64,000 bases of DNA. Source: Caldithrix sp. GTDB lineage: Bacteria > Zhuqueibacterota > Zhuqueibacteria > Thermofontimicrobiales > Sulfurfontimicrobiaceae. Every line of letters begins with the position of its first letter. Position 1 is the first letter of the stretch. Of the stretch, positions 1 through 8,676 are shown piece after piece. The notes beneath the pieces are model-generated. The model was not told where the DNA came from. It searched no databases and worked only from the letters and a program-made list of their open reading frames with translations. The stretch covers positions 109,369-173,368 of the forward strand of contig DYKB01000004.1 of NCBI GenBank assembly GCA_020722815.1, written 5' to 3'. The position numbers were made by a program, and so were the translations under genes.

Positions 1-1
1 G

Positions 2-934
2 GTTGTCGATCTGGGGCATAATCAGGTGATGGTGACAACCACGGATCCTGTCTTTGTGGTTCCGCCCTATGGCTGGGAGCGTTCTGCCTGGTTTGCGATA
101 CATATTTTAGCATCGGATGCCGTAACTTCAGGTCTGGCGCCGACTTATATTACCATAGATTTGAATCTACCGCTGGGAATGAATCGCCATGAATTTGCCC
201 TGCTCTGGGAAGTCATGCATCGGGAGTGCGATAAAATCGGCATGGCCGTCATCTCAGGACATACGGGACGCTATGAAGGCTGCAATTATCCCATGATTGG
301 CGGGGCAACGGTTATTTGCATCGGCCCGGCAGATAAATATGTGACCCCCAATATGGCGCAGATTGGTGATGCTGTAATTATCACAAAAGGCCCGGCGATT
401 GAGGCTTCCGGACTATTCGCCGTTACTTTTCCACAAAAAGTCGCCGCAGCGTATGGTGACGCATTTGCGAAAGCGGCAGAACAAATTTTCTGGCAAATGT
501 CGGTTGTAGAGGATGCCTTAACCGCAGCAGCCGTTGGTGTTCGGGAAAATGGTGTCACCGCCATGCATGATGCCACTGAGTGTGGCGTTTGGGGTGGACT
601 TTTTGAAGTAGCGCAAGCTTCAAATGTCGGAATGATTATTGACAAAGATAAAATAATGCTTCCGGAGACGGTTAAAAAAGTATGTGAACTCTTTAAAATT
701 GATCCGTACAGCTCAATTAGTGAAGGGACACTCATTCTGACCTGTCGACCGCATAAAGCAAAAGAAGTTGTGGCGCGATTAGGGGATAAAGGGATTCTGG
801 CTGGCATCATTGGGGAGGTCGTCGAAAAATCAAAGGGGATGCATTATTTTGAAAATAATAAGTCATACCAATTGGTTCATCCGAAAGTCGATCCATTCTG
901 GGGCGCATTTGGCAAGGCAGCCGAAGGTAAATAA
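2..934 (+). CDS. AIR synthase-family (PurM/HypE/ThiL-like) protein, 5' end cut off
   Basis: The frame is open from base 2, so the gene begins before the window; 310 codons and the stop are present. What is visible is the C-terminal part of the first AIRS domain (GHTGRYEGCNYPMIGGA, a glycine-rich ATP-binding segment) followed by the second AIRS domain (MHDATECGVWGGLFEVA, matching the conserved D-x-T-x-x-G-x-x-G motif of the C-terminal half). This superfamily includes PurM, HypE, SelD and ThiL, ATP-using enzymes that work as dimers. The exact substrate cannot be named from this fragment. It is followed by a thiamin operon, but a 333-base gap containing an inverted repeat makes co-transcription unlikely. 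Confidence 0.75.
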   Translation, partial: VVDLGHNQVMVTTTDPVFVVPPYGWERSAWFAIHILASDAVTSGLAPTYITIDLNLPLGMNRHEFALLWEVMHRECDKIGMAVISGHTGRYEGCNYPMIGGATVICIGPADKYVTPNMAQIGDAVIITKGPAIEASGLFAVTFPQKVAAAYGDAFAKAAEQIFWQMSVVEDALTAAAVGVRENGVTAMHDATECGVWGGLFEVAQASNVGMIIDKDKIMLPETVKKVCELFKIDPYSSISEGTLILTCRPHKAKEVVARLGDKGILAGIIGEVVEKSKGMHYFENNKSYQLVHPKVDPFWGAFGKAAEGK

Positions 935-961
935 ATTTATCGTATCTTCAAAATATAAGTG

Positions 962-1193
962 GACAGGATAACAGGATTCTCGGAATTTAAAGGAATCCGC
1001 GGTTCCTGAGTAAAATATTTTGTAACTATTCAGGTACAAAGTTTAGTGGTTCCTGGTTCAGGGTTCGGAAATATTAAAAACGAAAGGTTTCTAACAGTGA
1101 ACCCCGAACCAGTCAACCCGATTCATTATAATGTTTCTGAATATCATCACCGGGAGAAAACCCTGTCTATCCTGAATGTTCTGTTATCCTGTC
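962..1193. repeat. Nested inverted-repeat element in the AIRS-tenA gap
   Basis: This 333-base gap (935-1267) has no gene. Its outer arms are a perfect 13-base inverted repeat, 962-974 (gacaggataacag) and 1181-1193. An inner pair, 1053-1066 (ctggttcagggttc) and 1099-1112, matches at 13 of 14 positions. The symmetrical, two-level layout resembles a MITE- or REP-type intergenic element. No TPP riboswitch consensus (CTGAGA / ACCTGATC) is present in front of the thiamin genes. Confidence 0.6.
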
Positions 1194-1267
1194 AATTTTA
1201 GAATTTTTATTAAATTTTCCGGTTTAGGTCTAAAATTTGTTACTAAAATTAAACAGGAGCGGATAAT

Positions 1268-1954
1268 ATGTCAAATGAAAATTTTTATCAGCAACTCCGT
1301 TCCCGCACGGAAACGCTCTGGTCAGCTACCATGAATCATCCTTTTGTAACGGGCATAGGAAATGGGACGCTCTCAAAAGATCGGTATGAATTTTTTTTGA
1401 AACAGGATTATATCTATCTAATAGAATTCAGCCGGGTTCTTGCACTGGGTGTGGCAAAAGCACGTGATTTAGAGATCATGAACTATTTTGCATCGTTATT
1501 GCAAGCAACTTTGCACAGCGAAATGGAATTACATCGTAAAACTTGTATAGCTTTTGGTATTTCCCTGGATCTGCTGGAAAAGACTGAAATAGCCATGATT
1601 ACTTCTGCCTATACCAATCTGCTTATTAATACCTGTTATGAAGGCTCTTTTGAAGACATTCTGGCAGTACATCTACCCTGTGCTTGTGGATATGTCGAAA
1701 TTGGTAAAAATCTGCTGGTAAAAGGATTACCAGCGAATAAATTTTATCAGGATTGGATTAACACCTATGCTTCAAAAGAATTTGAAGATTTTGCAAACTG
1801 GCTGATTGAACTGATAAATCAGCAGGCAGTACTTGCCAATGAGACGCAAAAGGAACACTGGTATCAATTATACCTGGCCAGTGCACGATTTGAATATCTA
1901 TTTTTTGAGATGAGTTGGAAGAAGGAATACTGGCCAATTGACATCCCAATTTAA
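1268..1954 (+). CDS. tenA: TenA-family thiaminase II / aminopyrimidine aminohydrolase
   Basis: This 228-residue protein has the usual TenA length. Such enzymes hydrolyse 4-amino-5-aminomethyl-2-methylpyrimidine (or thiamin) to HMP, which is then phosphorylated by ThiD. Visible hallmarks are the N-terminal helix with HPF, the KQDYIYLIEFSR segment carrying the conserved Asp (about residue 47), the LPCACGY motif with the candidate catalytic Cys at about 138, and the C-terminal ARFEYLFFEMSW segment. Family members usually have a bulky aromatic stretch after the Cys; here it is CAC-GY. The ATG has an AGGAG box 9 bases upstream. It leads the tenA-thiE-thiL-thiD cluster, 41 bases before thiE. Confidence 0.88.
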   Translation: MSNENFYQQLRSRTETLWSATMNHPFVTGIGNGTLSKDRYEFFLKQDYIYLIEFSRVLALGVAKARDLEIMNYFASLLQATLHSEMELHRKTCIAFGISLDLLEKTEIAMITSAYTNLLINTCYEGSFEDILAVHLPCACGYVEIGKNLLVKGLPANKFYQDWINTYASKEFEDFANWLIELINQQAVLANETQKEHWYQLYLASARFEYLFFEMSWKKEYWPIDIPI

Positions 1955-1995
1955 GGTGAAATTCTTGTTAATTTAATAAAATAAGGAAGCCAGGA

Positions 1996-2661
1996 ATGAA
2001 TTTTTTTGATTCACTCAGGAATTGGTTAATCTATGTGATAACCGATGAACACATCAGCGGCGGTCGGACAAATATTGAAATTACCCGTGCCGCAATTGCT
2101 GGTGGTGCCGATGTGATTCAATTACGTGATAAAACCGCATCTTCCCGGAAATTATTCGAAGATGCGATGGAAATTCGTCATCTTACCTGGAAGGCACGGG
2201 TCCCCTTTATCGTCAATGATCGACTGGATATTGCCCTCGCCTGTAATGCGGATGGTTTACATGTGGGGCAGGCTGATCTGCCAGCATCGGTCGCACGACA
2301 ATTACTGGGAGAAGATAAAATTTTAGGCGTTTCGGCTGAAACGTTAGAAGAAGCTTTGCAAGCAGAAAAAGACGGCGCCAATTATCTGGGAGTCGGTCCT
2401 ATCTTCGAAGCCCGATCAACAAAGCCGGATGCTAGTCAACCAATCGGATTAACATTGTTAGCCGAAATTCGCCGGCATACCAGTCTTCCCATCATCGCGA
2501 TTGGGGGGATTAATGCTGCAAATGCCATGGAAACCATCAGTGCCGGTGCAAACGGCATTGCGATCATCTCGGCTGTAGTGGCTGCGCCGGATATTCAAAG
2601 TGCCACCCGTCGCCTAAAAGCGCTGGTCATGTCCCAGGGAGAATCCACTGAATATGAATAA
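1996..2661 (+). CDS. thiE: Thiamine-phosphate synthase
   Basis: ThiE joins HMP-pyrophosphate to thiazole phosphate (THZ-P), giving thiamin monophosphate. The 221-residue protein is a complete TIM barrel: YVITDEH at the first strand, VIQLRDKT, FIVNDRLDIALACNADGLHV with the conserved N-D-R, the phosphate-binding LGVSAET and YLGVGPIFEARSTKPDA segments, and IIAIGGI near the C-terminus. The start has GGAAGCCAGGA upstream. The stop overlaps the start of thiL by 8 bases, implying translational coupling. Confidence 0.95.
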   Translation: MNFFDSLRNWLIYVITDEHISGGRTNIEITRAAIAGGADVIQLRDKTASSRKLFEDAMEIRHLTWKARVPFIVNDRLDIALACNADGLHVGQADLPASVARQLLGEDKILGVSAETLEEALQAEKDGANYLGVGPIFEARSTKPDASQPIGLTLLAEIRRHTSLPIIAIGGINAANAMETISAGANGIAIISAVVAAPDIQSATRRLKALVMSQGESTEYE

Positions 2662-3673
2662 TCTAACAGTGGCCAGTGTGGGGGAATTTGGCCTGATTGA
2701 TCGGTTACAAAAAGTCATTGGCCAGTCATTTCATCCGGATTTACTTGTCGGAATCGGCGATGATACCGCTGTGATCCGGCAGAATGATGAGCGGGCACTG
2801 CTGGCAACGTGTGATATTCAGGTACAAAATCAACACTTTCGTCTGGAAAATATAACACCTTATCAATTAGGCCGGCGCGCCATGGCCGTCAACCTGAGTG
2901 ATATTGCCGCAATGGGTGGAACACCGACTTTTGCGCTCGTCTCACTTGCCTTTCCGAAATCATTCCCGGTTTCACATTTTGATGCACTTTTTCAGGGAAT
3001 GCGCGATCAACTGGCTGAATTTTCTGCATTCATTATTGGCGGCAATTTAAGTCAAAGTCGTGAGGAATTAATTATCGATATCACCCTGTTGGGCGAAGTG
3101 AAAACGCAGCATCTTCTAACACGAAGTCATGCAAAGCCTGGCGATCGGATCTGGGTAACCGGCCAGCCGGGCGTCTCTGCTGCCGGCTTTCAATGTCTTG
3201 AAAAATATGGAAAAAATTATCCGGCACAATTTTCAGCTTTGGTTCAAAAACATCTGCAGCCAATACCACGGATTAAACTTGCACAACTTTTGGCACAAAC
3301 CGGATATATAACCGCCATGATTGATATCAGCGATGGTCTCTACAGTGATTTGGACCATATTTGTGGAATGAGTCAGGTGAGTGCAAAATTATATCCTGAA
3401 AATTTTTCGTGTCCAGCCGAAAAAGGAATTATTGAAAAAATCCTCGAACAAAACTGGATTAATTTGGCGCTGCATGGGGGAGAAGATTATGAACTATTAT
3501 TCACCTGCAAAAAAGCCACCCCTTTCGAGAAAATTCAGGCTATTTCGCGAGATTTAAATATACAAATCACTGAAATCGGGGAAATTATGCCACCCGACAA
3601 TAAATTTTCAATCATTATCAATGATCATGAAATTGATTTCACTCAAAAAAAAGGGTGGGATCATTTTCATTAA
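2654..3673 (+). CDS. thiL: Thiamine-monophosphate kinase
   Basis: ThiL phosphorylates thiamin monophosphate to thiamin pyrophosphate with ATP. The 339 residues match the family. The N-terminal AIRS domain carries GIGDDTAVI and the RRAMAVNLSDIAAMGGTP segment, whose Asp residues bind Mg-ATP; the C-terminal domain has MIDISDGLYSDLDHI and HGGEDYELLF. It overlaps thiE by 8 bases and thiD follows after 20 bases. It belongs to the same superfamily as the truncated gene at the start of the window, but is clearly ThiL by its motifs. Confidence 0.95.
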   Translation: MNNLTVASVGEFGLIDRLQKVIGQSFHPDLLVGIGDDTAVIRQNDERALLATCDIQVQNQHFRLENITPYQLGRRAMAVNLSDIAAMGGTPTFALVSLAFPKSFPVSHFDALFQGMRDQLAEFSAFIIGGNLSQSREELIIDITLLGEVKTQHLLTRSHAKPGDRIWVTGQPGVSAAGFQCLEKYGKNYPAQFSALVQKHLQPIPRIKLAQLLAQTGYITAMIDISDGLYSDLDHICGMSQVSAKLYPENFSCPAEKGIIEKILEQNWINLALHGGEDYELLFTCKKATPFEKIQAISRDLNIQITEIGEIMPPDNKFSIIINDHEIDFTQKKGWDHFH

Positions 3674-3693
3674 AAAATTCGGAGGAAAAAGGC

Positions 3694-4491
3694 GTGAAAA
3701 AAGCATTAACAATTGCCGGGTCCGATAGCGGGGGCGGTGCTGGCATTCAGGCAGATTTAAAAACGTTTTGTGCATTCGGTGTTTATGGAACTTCTGCAAT
3801 CACTGCATTAACGGCCCAAAATACGATTGGGGTTCAGGGTGTTTTTGAAATCGAAACGCATTTTATTTATGAACAAATAAAAAGCATTATGACGGACATC
3901 GGGACAGATGCTGCCAAAACCGGTATGCTATCACAAATTGAAGTGGTCAAAATCGTCGCCCAGGCGGTTAAAGACTTTAAAATTCCTAATTTAGTGGTCG
4001 ATCCCGTCATGGTTGCCAAAGGAGGTGAACCGCTTCTTTCAGAATCTGCCCGAAAGACGATTAAGGAAGTTTTAATTCCTTTGGCAACCGTGGTAACGCC
4101 AAATCTGTTTGAAGCCGAAGCCTTAATCGGAATGAAAATTCAAACGCTGGATGAAATGAAAAATGCTGCCATAGCGCTCAAAAAAACAGGTTGCCAATGG
4201 GTCGTTATCAAAGGAGGCCATTTATCCGACACCAAAGCGGCTATCGATATTGTCTATAATGGCAAGGATTTCTCTTTCCTGAAATCCGAACGATTCGATA
4301 CAAAAAATACCCATGGCACCGGTTGTACTTTTTCCTCAGCCATTACAGCAGGACTGGCGCGTGGATATGAACCATTGGCTGCCATTACCCGCGCCAAAGA
4401 GTTTATTTCAGAAGCCATTCGCCAGAATGTGCCAATTGGTCATGGACATGGCCCAACCAATCATTTTGTCGGGGTTACGACTCGGTGGTAA
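3694..4491 (+). CDS. thiD: Hydroxymethylpyrimidine/phosphomethylpyrimidine kinase
   Basis: ThiD phosphorylates HMP to HMP-P and then HMP-PP, the pyrimidine substrate of ThiE. The ribokinase-like fold is shown by AGSDSGGGAGIQADLKTF at the N-terminus and HGTGCTFSSAITAGLARG (anion hole and catalytic Asp region) near residue 210. I place the start at the GTG at 3694: a strong GGAGGA lies 7 bases upstream (3681-3686) and the protein then begins with the family-typical KKALTIAGSDS. A start at 3655 would lie inside thiL. With tenA, thiE and thiL this gives pyrimidine salvage, coupling and the last kinase step; no thiazole-making genes are in the window. Confidence 0.94.
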   Translation: MKKALTIAGSDSGGGAGIQADLKTFCAFGVYGTSAITALTAQNTIGVQGVFEIETHFIYEQIKSIMTDIGTDAAKTGMLSQIEVVKIVAQAVKDFKIPNLVVDPVMVAKGGEPLLSESARKTIKEVLIPLATVVTPNLFEAEALIGMKIQTLDEMKNAAIALKKTGCQWVVIKGGHLSDTKAAIDIVYNGKDFSFLKSERFDTKNTHGTGCTFSSAITAGLARGYEPLAAITRAKEFISEAIRQNVPIGHGHGPTNHFVGVTTRW

Positions 4492-4960
4492 ACTGGTTTA
4501 TTTTCGTTCACTCCATAAAAAAGCTTTTCTTTAAAACAAATGTGATTATCCTGGCACTTCGTCTTCTGAATTTTTTTACCAAAATGAATTCACGATAAGT
4601 TATTATTATTTAATTTTATTGAAGCTAAATAGACTTTAATAACTTTCAAATCACTTCATTTTTATGATTCCGACCCATCCGATTCAAAAAATATGGTAAA
4701 ATATTTGCAAACTCAGCTAAGTGGAAATATTAATTTTTGCCTCTACTTTAAACTTTCAAGCTATTATTATTCATTTTTTGAGTTAATATGAATGCTGTAC
4801 ACTATACCAATAGGAGGAAAGGATAAAATCCGATTGGTTTTCTATTTAAAACCTAACTTTACAGTTTAACTAGCATCAAATAAAAACAGGTACACTTGTG
4901 ACTTTTTATTTTACAAAATTCTGAAAAATGTCAAGTTTCCAATTATTGAAAGGAATTGGG
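4492..4960. other. AT-rich gap between the thi operon and the glycosidase-like gene
   Basis: I see no gene in these 469 bases. One hairpin can be drawn, accaat (4806-4811) with attggt (4833-4838), whose loop contains a GGAGGA sequence not followed by any start codon in range. The remainder is AT-rich and presumably holds the promoter of the next gene; I could not assign -35/-10 boxes with confidence. Confidence 0.4.
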
Positions 4961-7021
4961 ATGCAGCCACCTGCCAATCCAGGGACAGTCATGTTTTGGA
5001 TTTTTACCGATAATGTCATTGAAAATATGTCTATTTTACAATCACAATTTGAAGAATTACGTACGGCTGGTTTTGCCGGACTGATGGCCTTCGTTCGTGC
5101 CAGCCGCTATGGTCTGGAAGATCCAATCGTAATTCATGCCGTAAAAAAAGCCAGTGAATTATGTCAGGAACATCAAATAAAATTCTGGTTAACTTTGGAT
5201 CCGCGGCTGCCAGCGCGTTATAATAATCGAACATTCGAAAAAGGACTCACTACCCTTTTTTGCAGTGAAACAATCTCGGGACAGCAAATTCCCCACCTCC
5301 AGCCGGTGGAAAAGGGTCGTTTTGATATTCGCTTCCAGATCAAACCCCGTCCGACGCACATGAGTCAGGATGTGGCAATTACATTCATGCCACAGGGGAT
5401 TGAGCGCGTATTTGCATTTCCTGCCAACCTATCGGGATATTCACCAGCGGAAGTTATTGATTTGACAAGCCAAACACGTTTTTTTTATAACGGCCGCGAT
5501 AATTACGTAGAAGCGTTCGGCACTTTTCACCCCCCGGATAGTCGAAACTGGTTAACCGTCGCTTTTTTTAAATTTAATTCAACCGCTTATGATTTCTCAG
5601 ACTCACAGCATTTTTTTAATTATCTGAAATTATTAAATCGCTATGCGGATAATGGTGTTCATCTGGATGCCCTCACCTGGGACGAACCAGGTTATTATTG
5701 TGTTTTTGGTGCCTATCCTTATTCAAATGCGATACAGAAACATTTTGAAATCGATCAGTTCAAATTTTCCGAAAATTTGTGGAAATTAATCCTTCCAACA
5801 GCAGATCAATCCCATATTGAATTCAGGAATAAATATTTCAGCTTTTTACAAACATCTGTTATTCAACGCCATCAGGAGGCGCTTCAGATTGGCAAACAGC
5901 TCTGGAGCGAACAACTGGAAGGGGGCATTCACTACACCTGGCATTTTGAGTCGGCCGATATGGCGGATATGAATCACGGAAGCATGGACCTGTGGCGAAG
6001 TCTCGAATTTCTGGAATCAGGTTTTACAGATCTGGGGGGAATTAATGCCCTGCGGAATCCAGACAACCCATATTATGCCAATCTCGCAGCCATGTTGGTC
6101 ACCACCCAGAGTTTAGCAAAATTCAGTCGCGGAAAAAAAGGTTACCTCAATCTCTGGACCATCGGTCACGATGATGGTTCGGGTTATCAAAACGCCATTA
6201 TGAATCATTGCGTCAATCTCATGCAAGTTTTTTCGCTTCGCTGGCTGGCACATGCTTATGGCCCGGTCGGATTAATCGGTGACGAAGGCAGTTTCCTCGG
6301 TTCGGGCTACTGCCCAGGCTATCCCAATCACAGCACTTGGAAAGATTTTCCCGCCTGGAATCAACGACTGCTAGCGGCCGAAAACGAAGTGGATGGCCAA
6401 TTGCCCTTTGCCAATATTCTCGTGATTTTTCCTGTGGAATCACTCTATGCATTGGGCAGTCCGGCTGCCAATCCAGTAAGTATGGACATTTTTAAATTAA
6501 TACGCTGGTTATTGGATCACCACTATATGGTTGATCTTGTTTCCCCCGTTTTGATGAAATCCGGCTTCTGGGATGACAGTTCATTTGAATTAAGGAAGCA
6601 CCGGTATGATACCATCATTTATCCTTATCCACAAGTCATCCCATCAAGCTTGTTAATGCTGTTGACAACTGTTCCGGAAAAAGTAATCTATGGATATTGT
6701 CCCCCCAGGTGGGATTCGACAGGCCAACCGATTGAATTAAAAATAACGAATTATTTTAAAGATTTCAATGAGTTACAACAATTATTAACAAATCTTTCAA
6801 TTAACCGTCCAATTCAAGCCCCTGAAAAAACCTGGATTTCTCTCATAAAAATGGAAGAAAAAGCAATCATCAGCGTTGCACCGGCACGTTATAATGAAGC
6901 TTACAGCGGGATGTTGCAGTATCAAAATCAATCGCTTGCACTTAAAACAAGCAAAGGATTATCCCGTATTCAATTGCAGGTCGGTAAATCGCCAGAAATC
7001 ATCTATCAGAGTGAGCGATAA
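4961..7021 (+). CDS. Putative glycoside hydrolase-like TIM-barrel protein
   Basis: I recognise no named family with certainty. The first ~120 residues (PPANPGTVMFWIFTDN, FEELRTAGFAGLMAFVRAS, CQEHQIKFWLTLDPRLPARY) resemble the start of the barrel in GH106-like and related glycosidases, where a W-rich strand is followed by a helix and a 'which-way-does-it-move' loop. A WDEP motif about one third in offers a candidate acid residue. Around residues 480-590, ANILVIFPVESLYALGSP and KHRYDTIIYPYPQVIP look like the Rossmann/GATase-like domain following such barrels. No signal peptide is seen, so it is probably cytoplasmic. The ATG at 4961 has AAGGA 6 bases upstream; an upstream ATG at 4928 lacks a ribosome site. 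Confidence 0.55.
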   Translation: MQPPANPGTVMFWIFTDNVIENMSILQSQFEELRTAGFAGLMAFVRASRYGLEDPIVIHAVKKASELCQEHQIKFWLTLDPRLPARYNNRTFEKGLTTLFCSETISGQQIPHLQPVEKGRFDIRFQIKPRPTHMSQDVAITFMPQGIERVFAFPANLSGYSPAEVIDLTSQTRFFYNGRDNYVEAFGTFHPPDSRNWLTVAFFKFNSTAYDFSDSQHFFNYLKLLNRYADNGVHLDALTWDEPGYYCVFGAYPYSNAIQKHFEIDQFKFSENLWKLILPTADQSHIEFRNKYFSFLQTSVIQRHQEALQIGKQLWSEQLEGGIHYTWHFESADMADMNHGSMDLWRSLEFLESGFTDLGGINALRNPDNPYYANLAAMLVTTQSLAKFSRGKKGYLNLWTIGHDDGSGYQNAIMNHCVNLMQVFSLRWLAHAYGPVGLIGDEGSFLGSGYCPGYPNHSTWKDFPAWNQRLLAAENEVDGQLPFANILVIFPVESLYALGSPAANPVSMDIFKLIRWLLDHHYMVDLVSPVLMKSGFWDDSSFELRKHRYDTIIYPYPQVIPSSLLMLLTTVPEKVIYGYCPPRWDSTGQPIELKITNYFKDFNELQQLLTNLSINRPIQAPEKTWISLIKMEEKAIISVAPARYNEAYSGMLQYQNQSLALKTSKGLSRIQLQVGKSPEIIYQSER

Positions 7022-7223
7022 TTTAAATTTTCGAGTAAAGCTTATAAAATAATGCATCAATTTCAATTTTTTCTCTCCACCGCCAGGTTTTGTGACAAAA
7101 ACGCGCATGATTTAACTTGAAATTTCTACTAAATTTTCTTATCTTTCTCTTAAAATTAAGTTCAAATCATTACTTAAACCAAATTTTTTATCTATTTAAA
7201 TTTACCTTAGAAAGAATATCCAG

Positions 7224-8375
7224 ATGAGCGTTAAATCTTTTCTACAAGCTGGCCTGATACTGTTTTGTATTGCAATTGCTTCAATTTCCTTTAATTTGAA
7301 CTGCGATAAAAACGCATTAAATCCGCCGGATGAAGGGATTTCGGTTGGATTTCTCACTGCATTGCCATTGAATGAAAAAGATATTGACTTGTTTGTAAAT
7401 TTAGGGCACCTGAATCCACCGGGGCATACGTTTCCGTCGGATCATGGTGGATTTTATCTGAAGATCTGGCAAAAAAAAGTCAATGTCTATGCACCGGGCA
7501 CAATGAAAATAACTGAAATTTCGGTTATAAAACATATCAGCGACGGAATTACTGACTATGCCCTTACGTTATCATCTGAATATGGTTCCTTCCAGGTCGT
7601 TTTAGGACACTTGAGTGGAATTAATGACGCAATATTAGCGCAAGCACCGCCGCTGGAAAATGGGCAGTGTGAAAATTATATGGCAGGTGGTAAAAATTAT
7701 CAAAAATGTACAATTCGGGTCAAAATTCCGATTAAGGCGGGTGAAATAATGGGTGTTGCCGGTGGCAATCCAGGACAATATGGTGTAGATTTTGGCACAT
7801 TTGATCACACAAAAAAAATTAATTTCGCCACCAATCGTTTTAACGACTATCAATATCCTTACACCGTCTCTCCTTTAGATTATTTTACCGATGAAATTAC
7901 CAAAAAACTAGCACCAATTTGTGGTGATTATATCTGTGGTGCCAGGCTTATCCGCACCACGCCCCCAATCGGCGGGACAGTTACTTACGATATTGCTGGG
8001 ACAGCTCAGGGTCTCTGGTTTAAAAAGGGCGCATCGACCTTTCCAGAGGATGTGCATGTGGCGTTGATTTTTGACAATGTGGAAGCCAACCTTCCTGTTT
8101 TTTCTGTCGGTACTTCGATTGATGGCTTGAAGTCTGGTCTGTATACTTTTCAAACCAAAACGAATGGAATTTTAAATCGAGCTTTTAAGGATGTTGTACC
8201 CGATGATCAAATTTATCGCTACGAAATCACACATCGATGTTACGGTGTTTCAATACCCAATACAATTATCCTGCTTAAAATGCTGACGAAAACCGAATTA
8301 CAAATCGAATGTCAAAATATTTCGCAAGGTCCGGACTGGAAATTCACTTCCAAAGCAGTAATATTTGAACGATAA
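7224..8375 (+). CDS. Exported protein with degenerate M23 (LytM)-like domain
   Basis: A 383-residue protein with an N-terminal hydrophobic segment (residues 6-25) ending near NLNC27, which could be a poor lipobox or a normal signal peptide. Residues 60-195 resemble an M23 peptidase core: GHLNPPGHTFPSDH (61-74), VNVYAPG (87-92), VVLGHLSGI (125-133), and IKAGEIMGVAGG (170-181). The second M23 metal motif (HxH) is replaced by GVDFGTFD (187-194), so zinc peptidase activity is doubtful. The C-terminal 180 residues have no recognised domain. The fold assignment is inference from spacing of motifs; it may bind cell-wall glycans or be another beta-rich secreted protein. Confidence 0.5.
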   Translation: MSVKSFLQAGLILFCIAIASISFNLNCDKNALNPPDEGISVGFLTALPLNEKDIDLFVNLGHLNPPGHTFPSDHGGFYLKIWQKKVNVYAPGTMKITEISVIKHISDGITDYALTLSSEYGSFQVVLGHLSGINDAILAQAPPLENGQCENYMAGGKNYQKCTIRVKIPIKAGEIMGVAGGNPGQYGVDFGTFDHTKKINFATNRFNDYQYPYTVSPLDYFTDEITKKLAPICGDYICGARLIRTTPPIGGTVTYDIAGTAQGLWFKKGASTFPEDVHVALIFDNVEANLPVFSVGTSIDGLKSGLYTFQTKTNGILNRAFKDVVPDDQIYRYEITHRCYGVSIPNTIILLKMLTKTELQIECQNISQGPDWKFTSKAVIFER

Positions 8376-8484
8376 AAAGGATGACTGTGAAATTTTTCAT
8401 CAATACAAATTAATCTCCTTGCACTTTATCCTTATATTGTTTAAATTTTTATTACCTGACACTTTTTGATTATCTAAAATCTGG

Positions 8485-8551
8485 CCCCTCACCCTAGCCC
8501 TTTCCAAAAAGGGGAGCAGGAATAGCTACGCCCTCTCCATTTTGGTGAGGG
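8485..8551. repeat. Short palindromic intergenic repeat
   Basis: Within the 301-base gap 8376-8676, cccctcacc (8485-8493) is complementary to ggtgagggt (8544-8552), with internal AAGGGG and CCCTCTCC segments. It resembles the widespread 'cccctcaccct ... agggtgagggg' type of bacterial intergenic repeat and shares its layout with the element at 17692-17801. No gene is seen in the rest of the gap. Confidence 0.5.
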
Positions 8552-8676
8552 TCATTGAATGTAGTTTAAAAAAGATTTATAAAAAAATTTACAGTAATGA
8601 ATTTAAATTATAGAATTGAAAAAATAACAACAAAAAACGACTCATTAAAAAATCACATTACTTATTGCATCGGAAA

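Noticed and set aside
286..810. Long open frame on the minus strand inside the AIRS-family gene
   Set aside because: Overlaps a well-supported gene entirely and its sequence shows no domain or ribosome site.
935..1267. TPP riboswitch before tenA
   Set aside because: The conserved CTGAGA and ACCTGATC blocks are not present.
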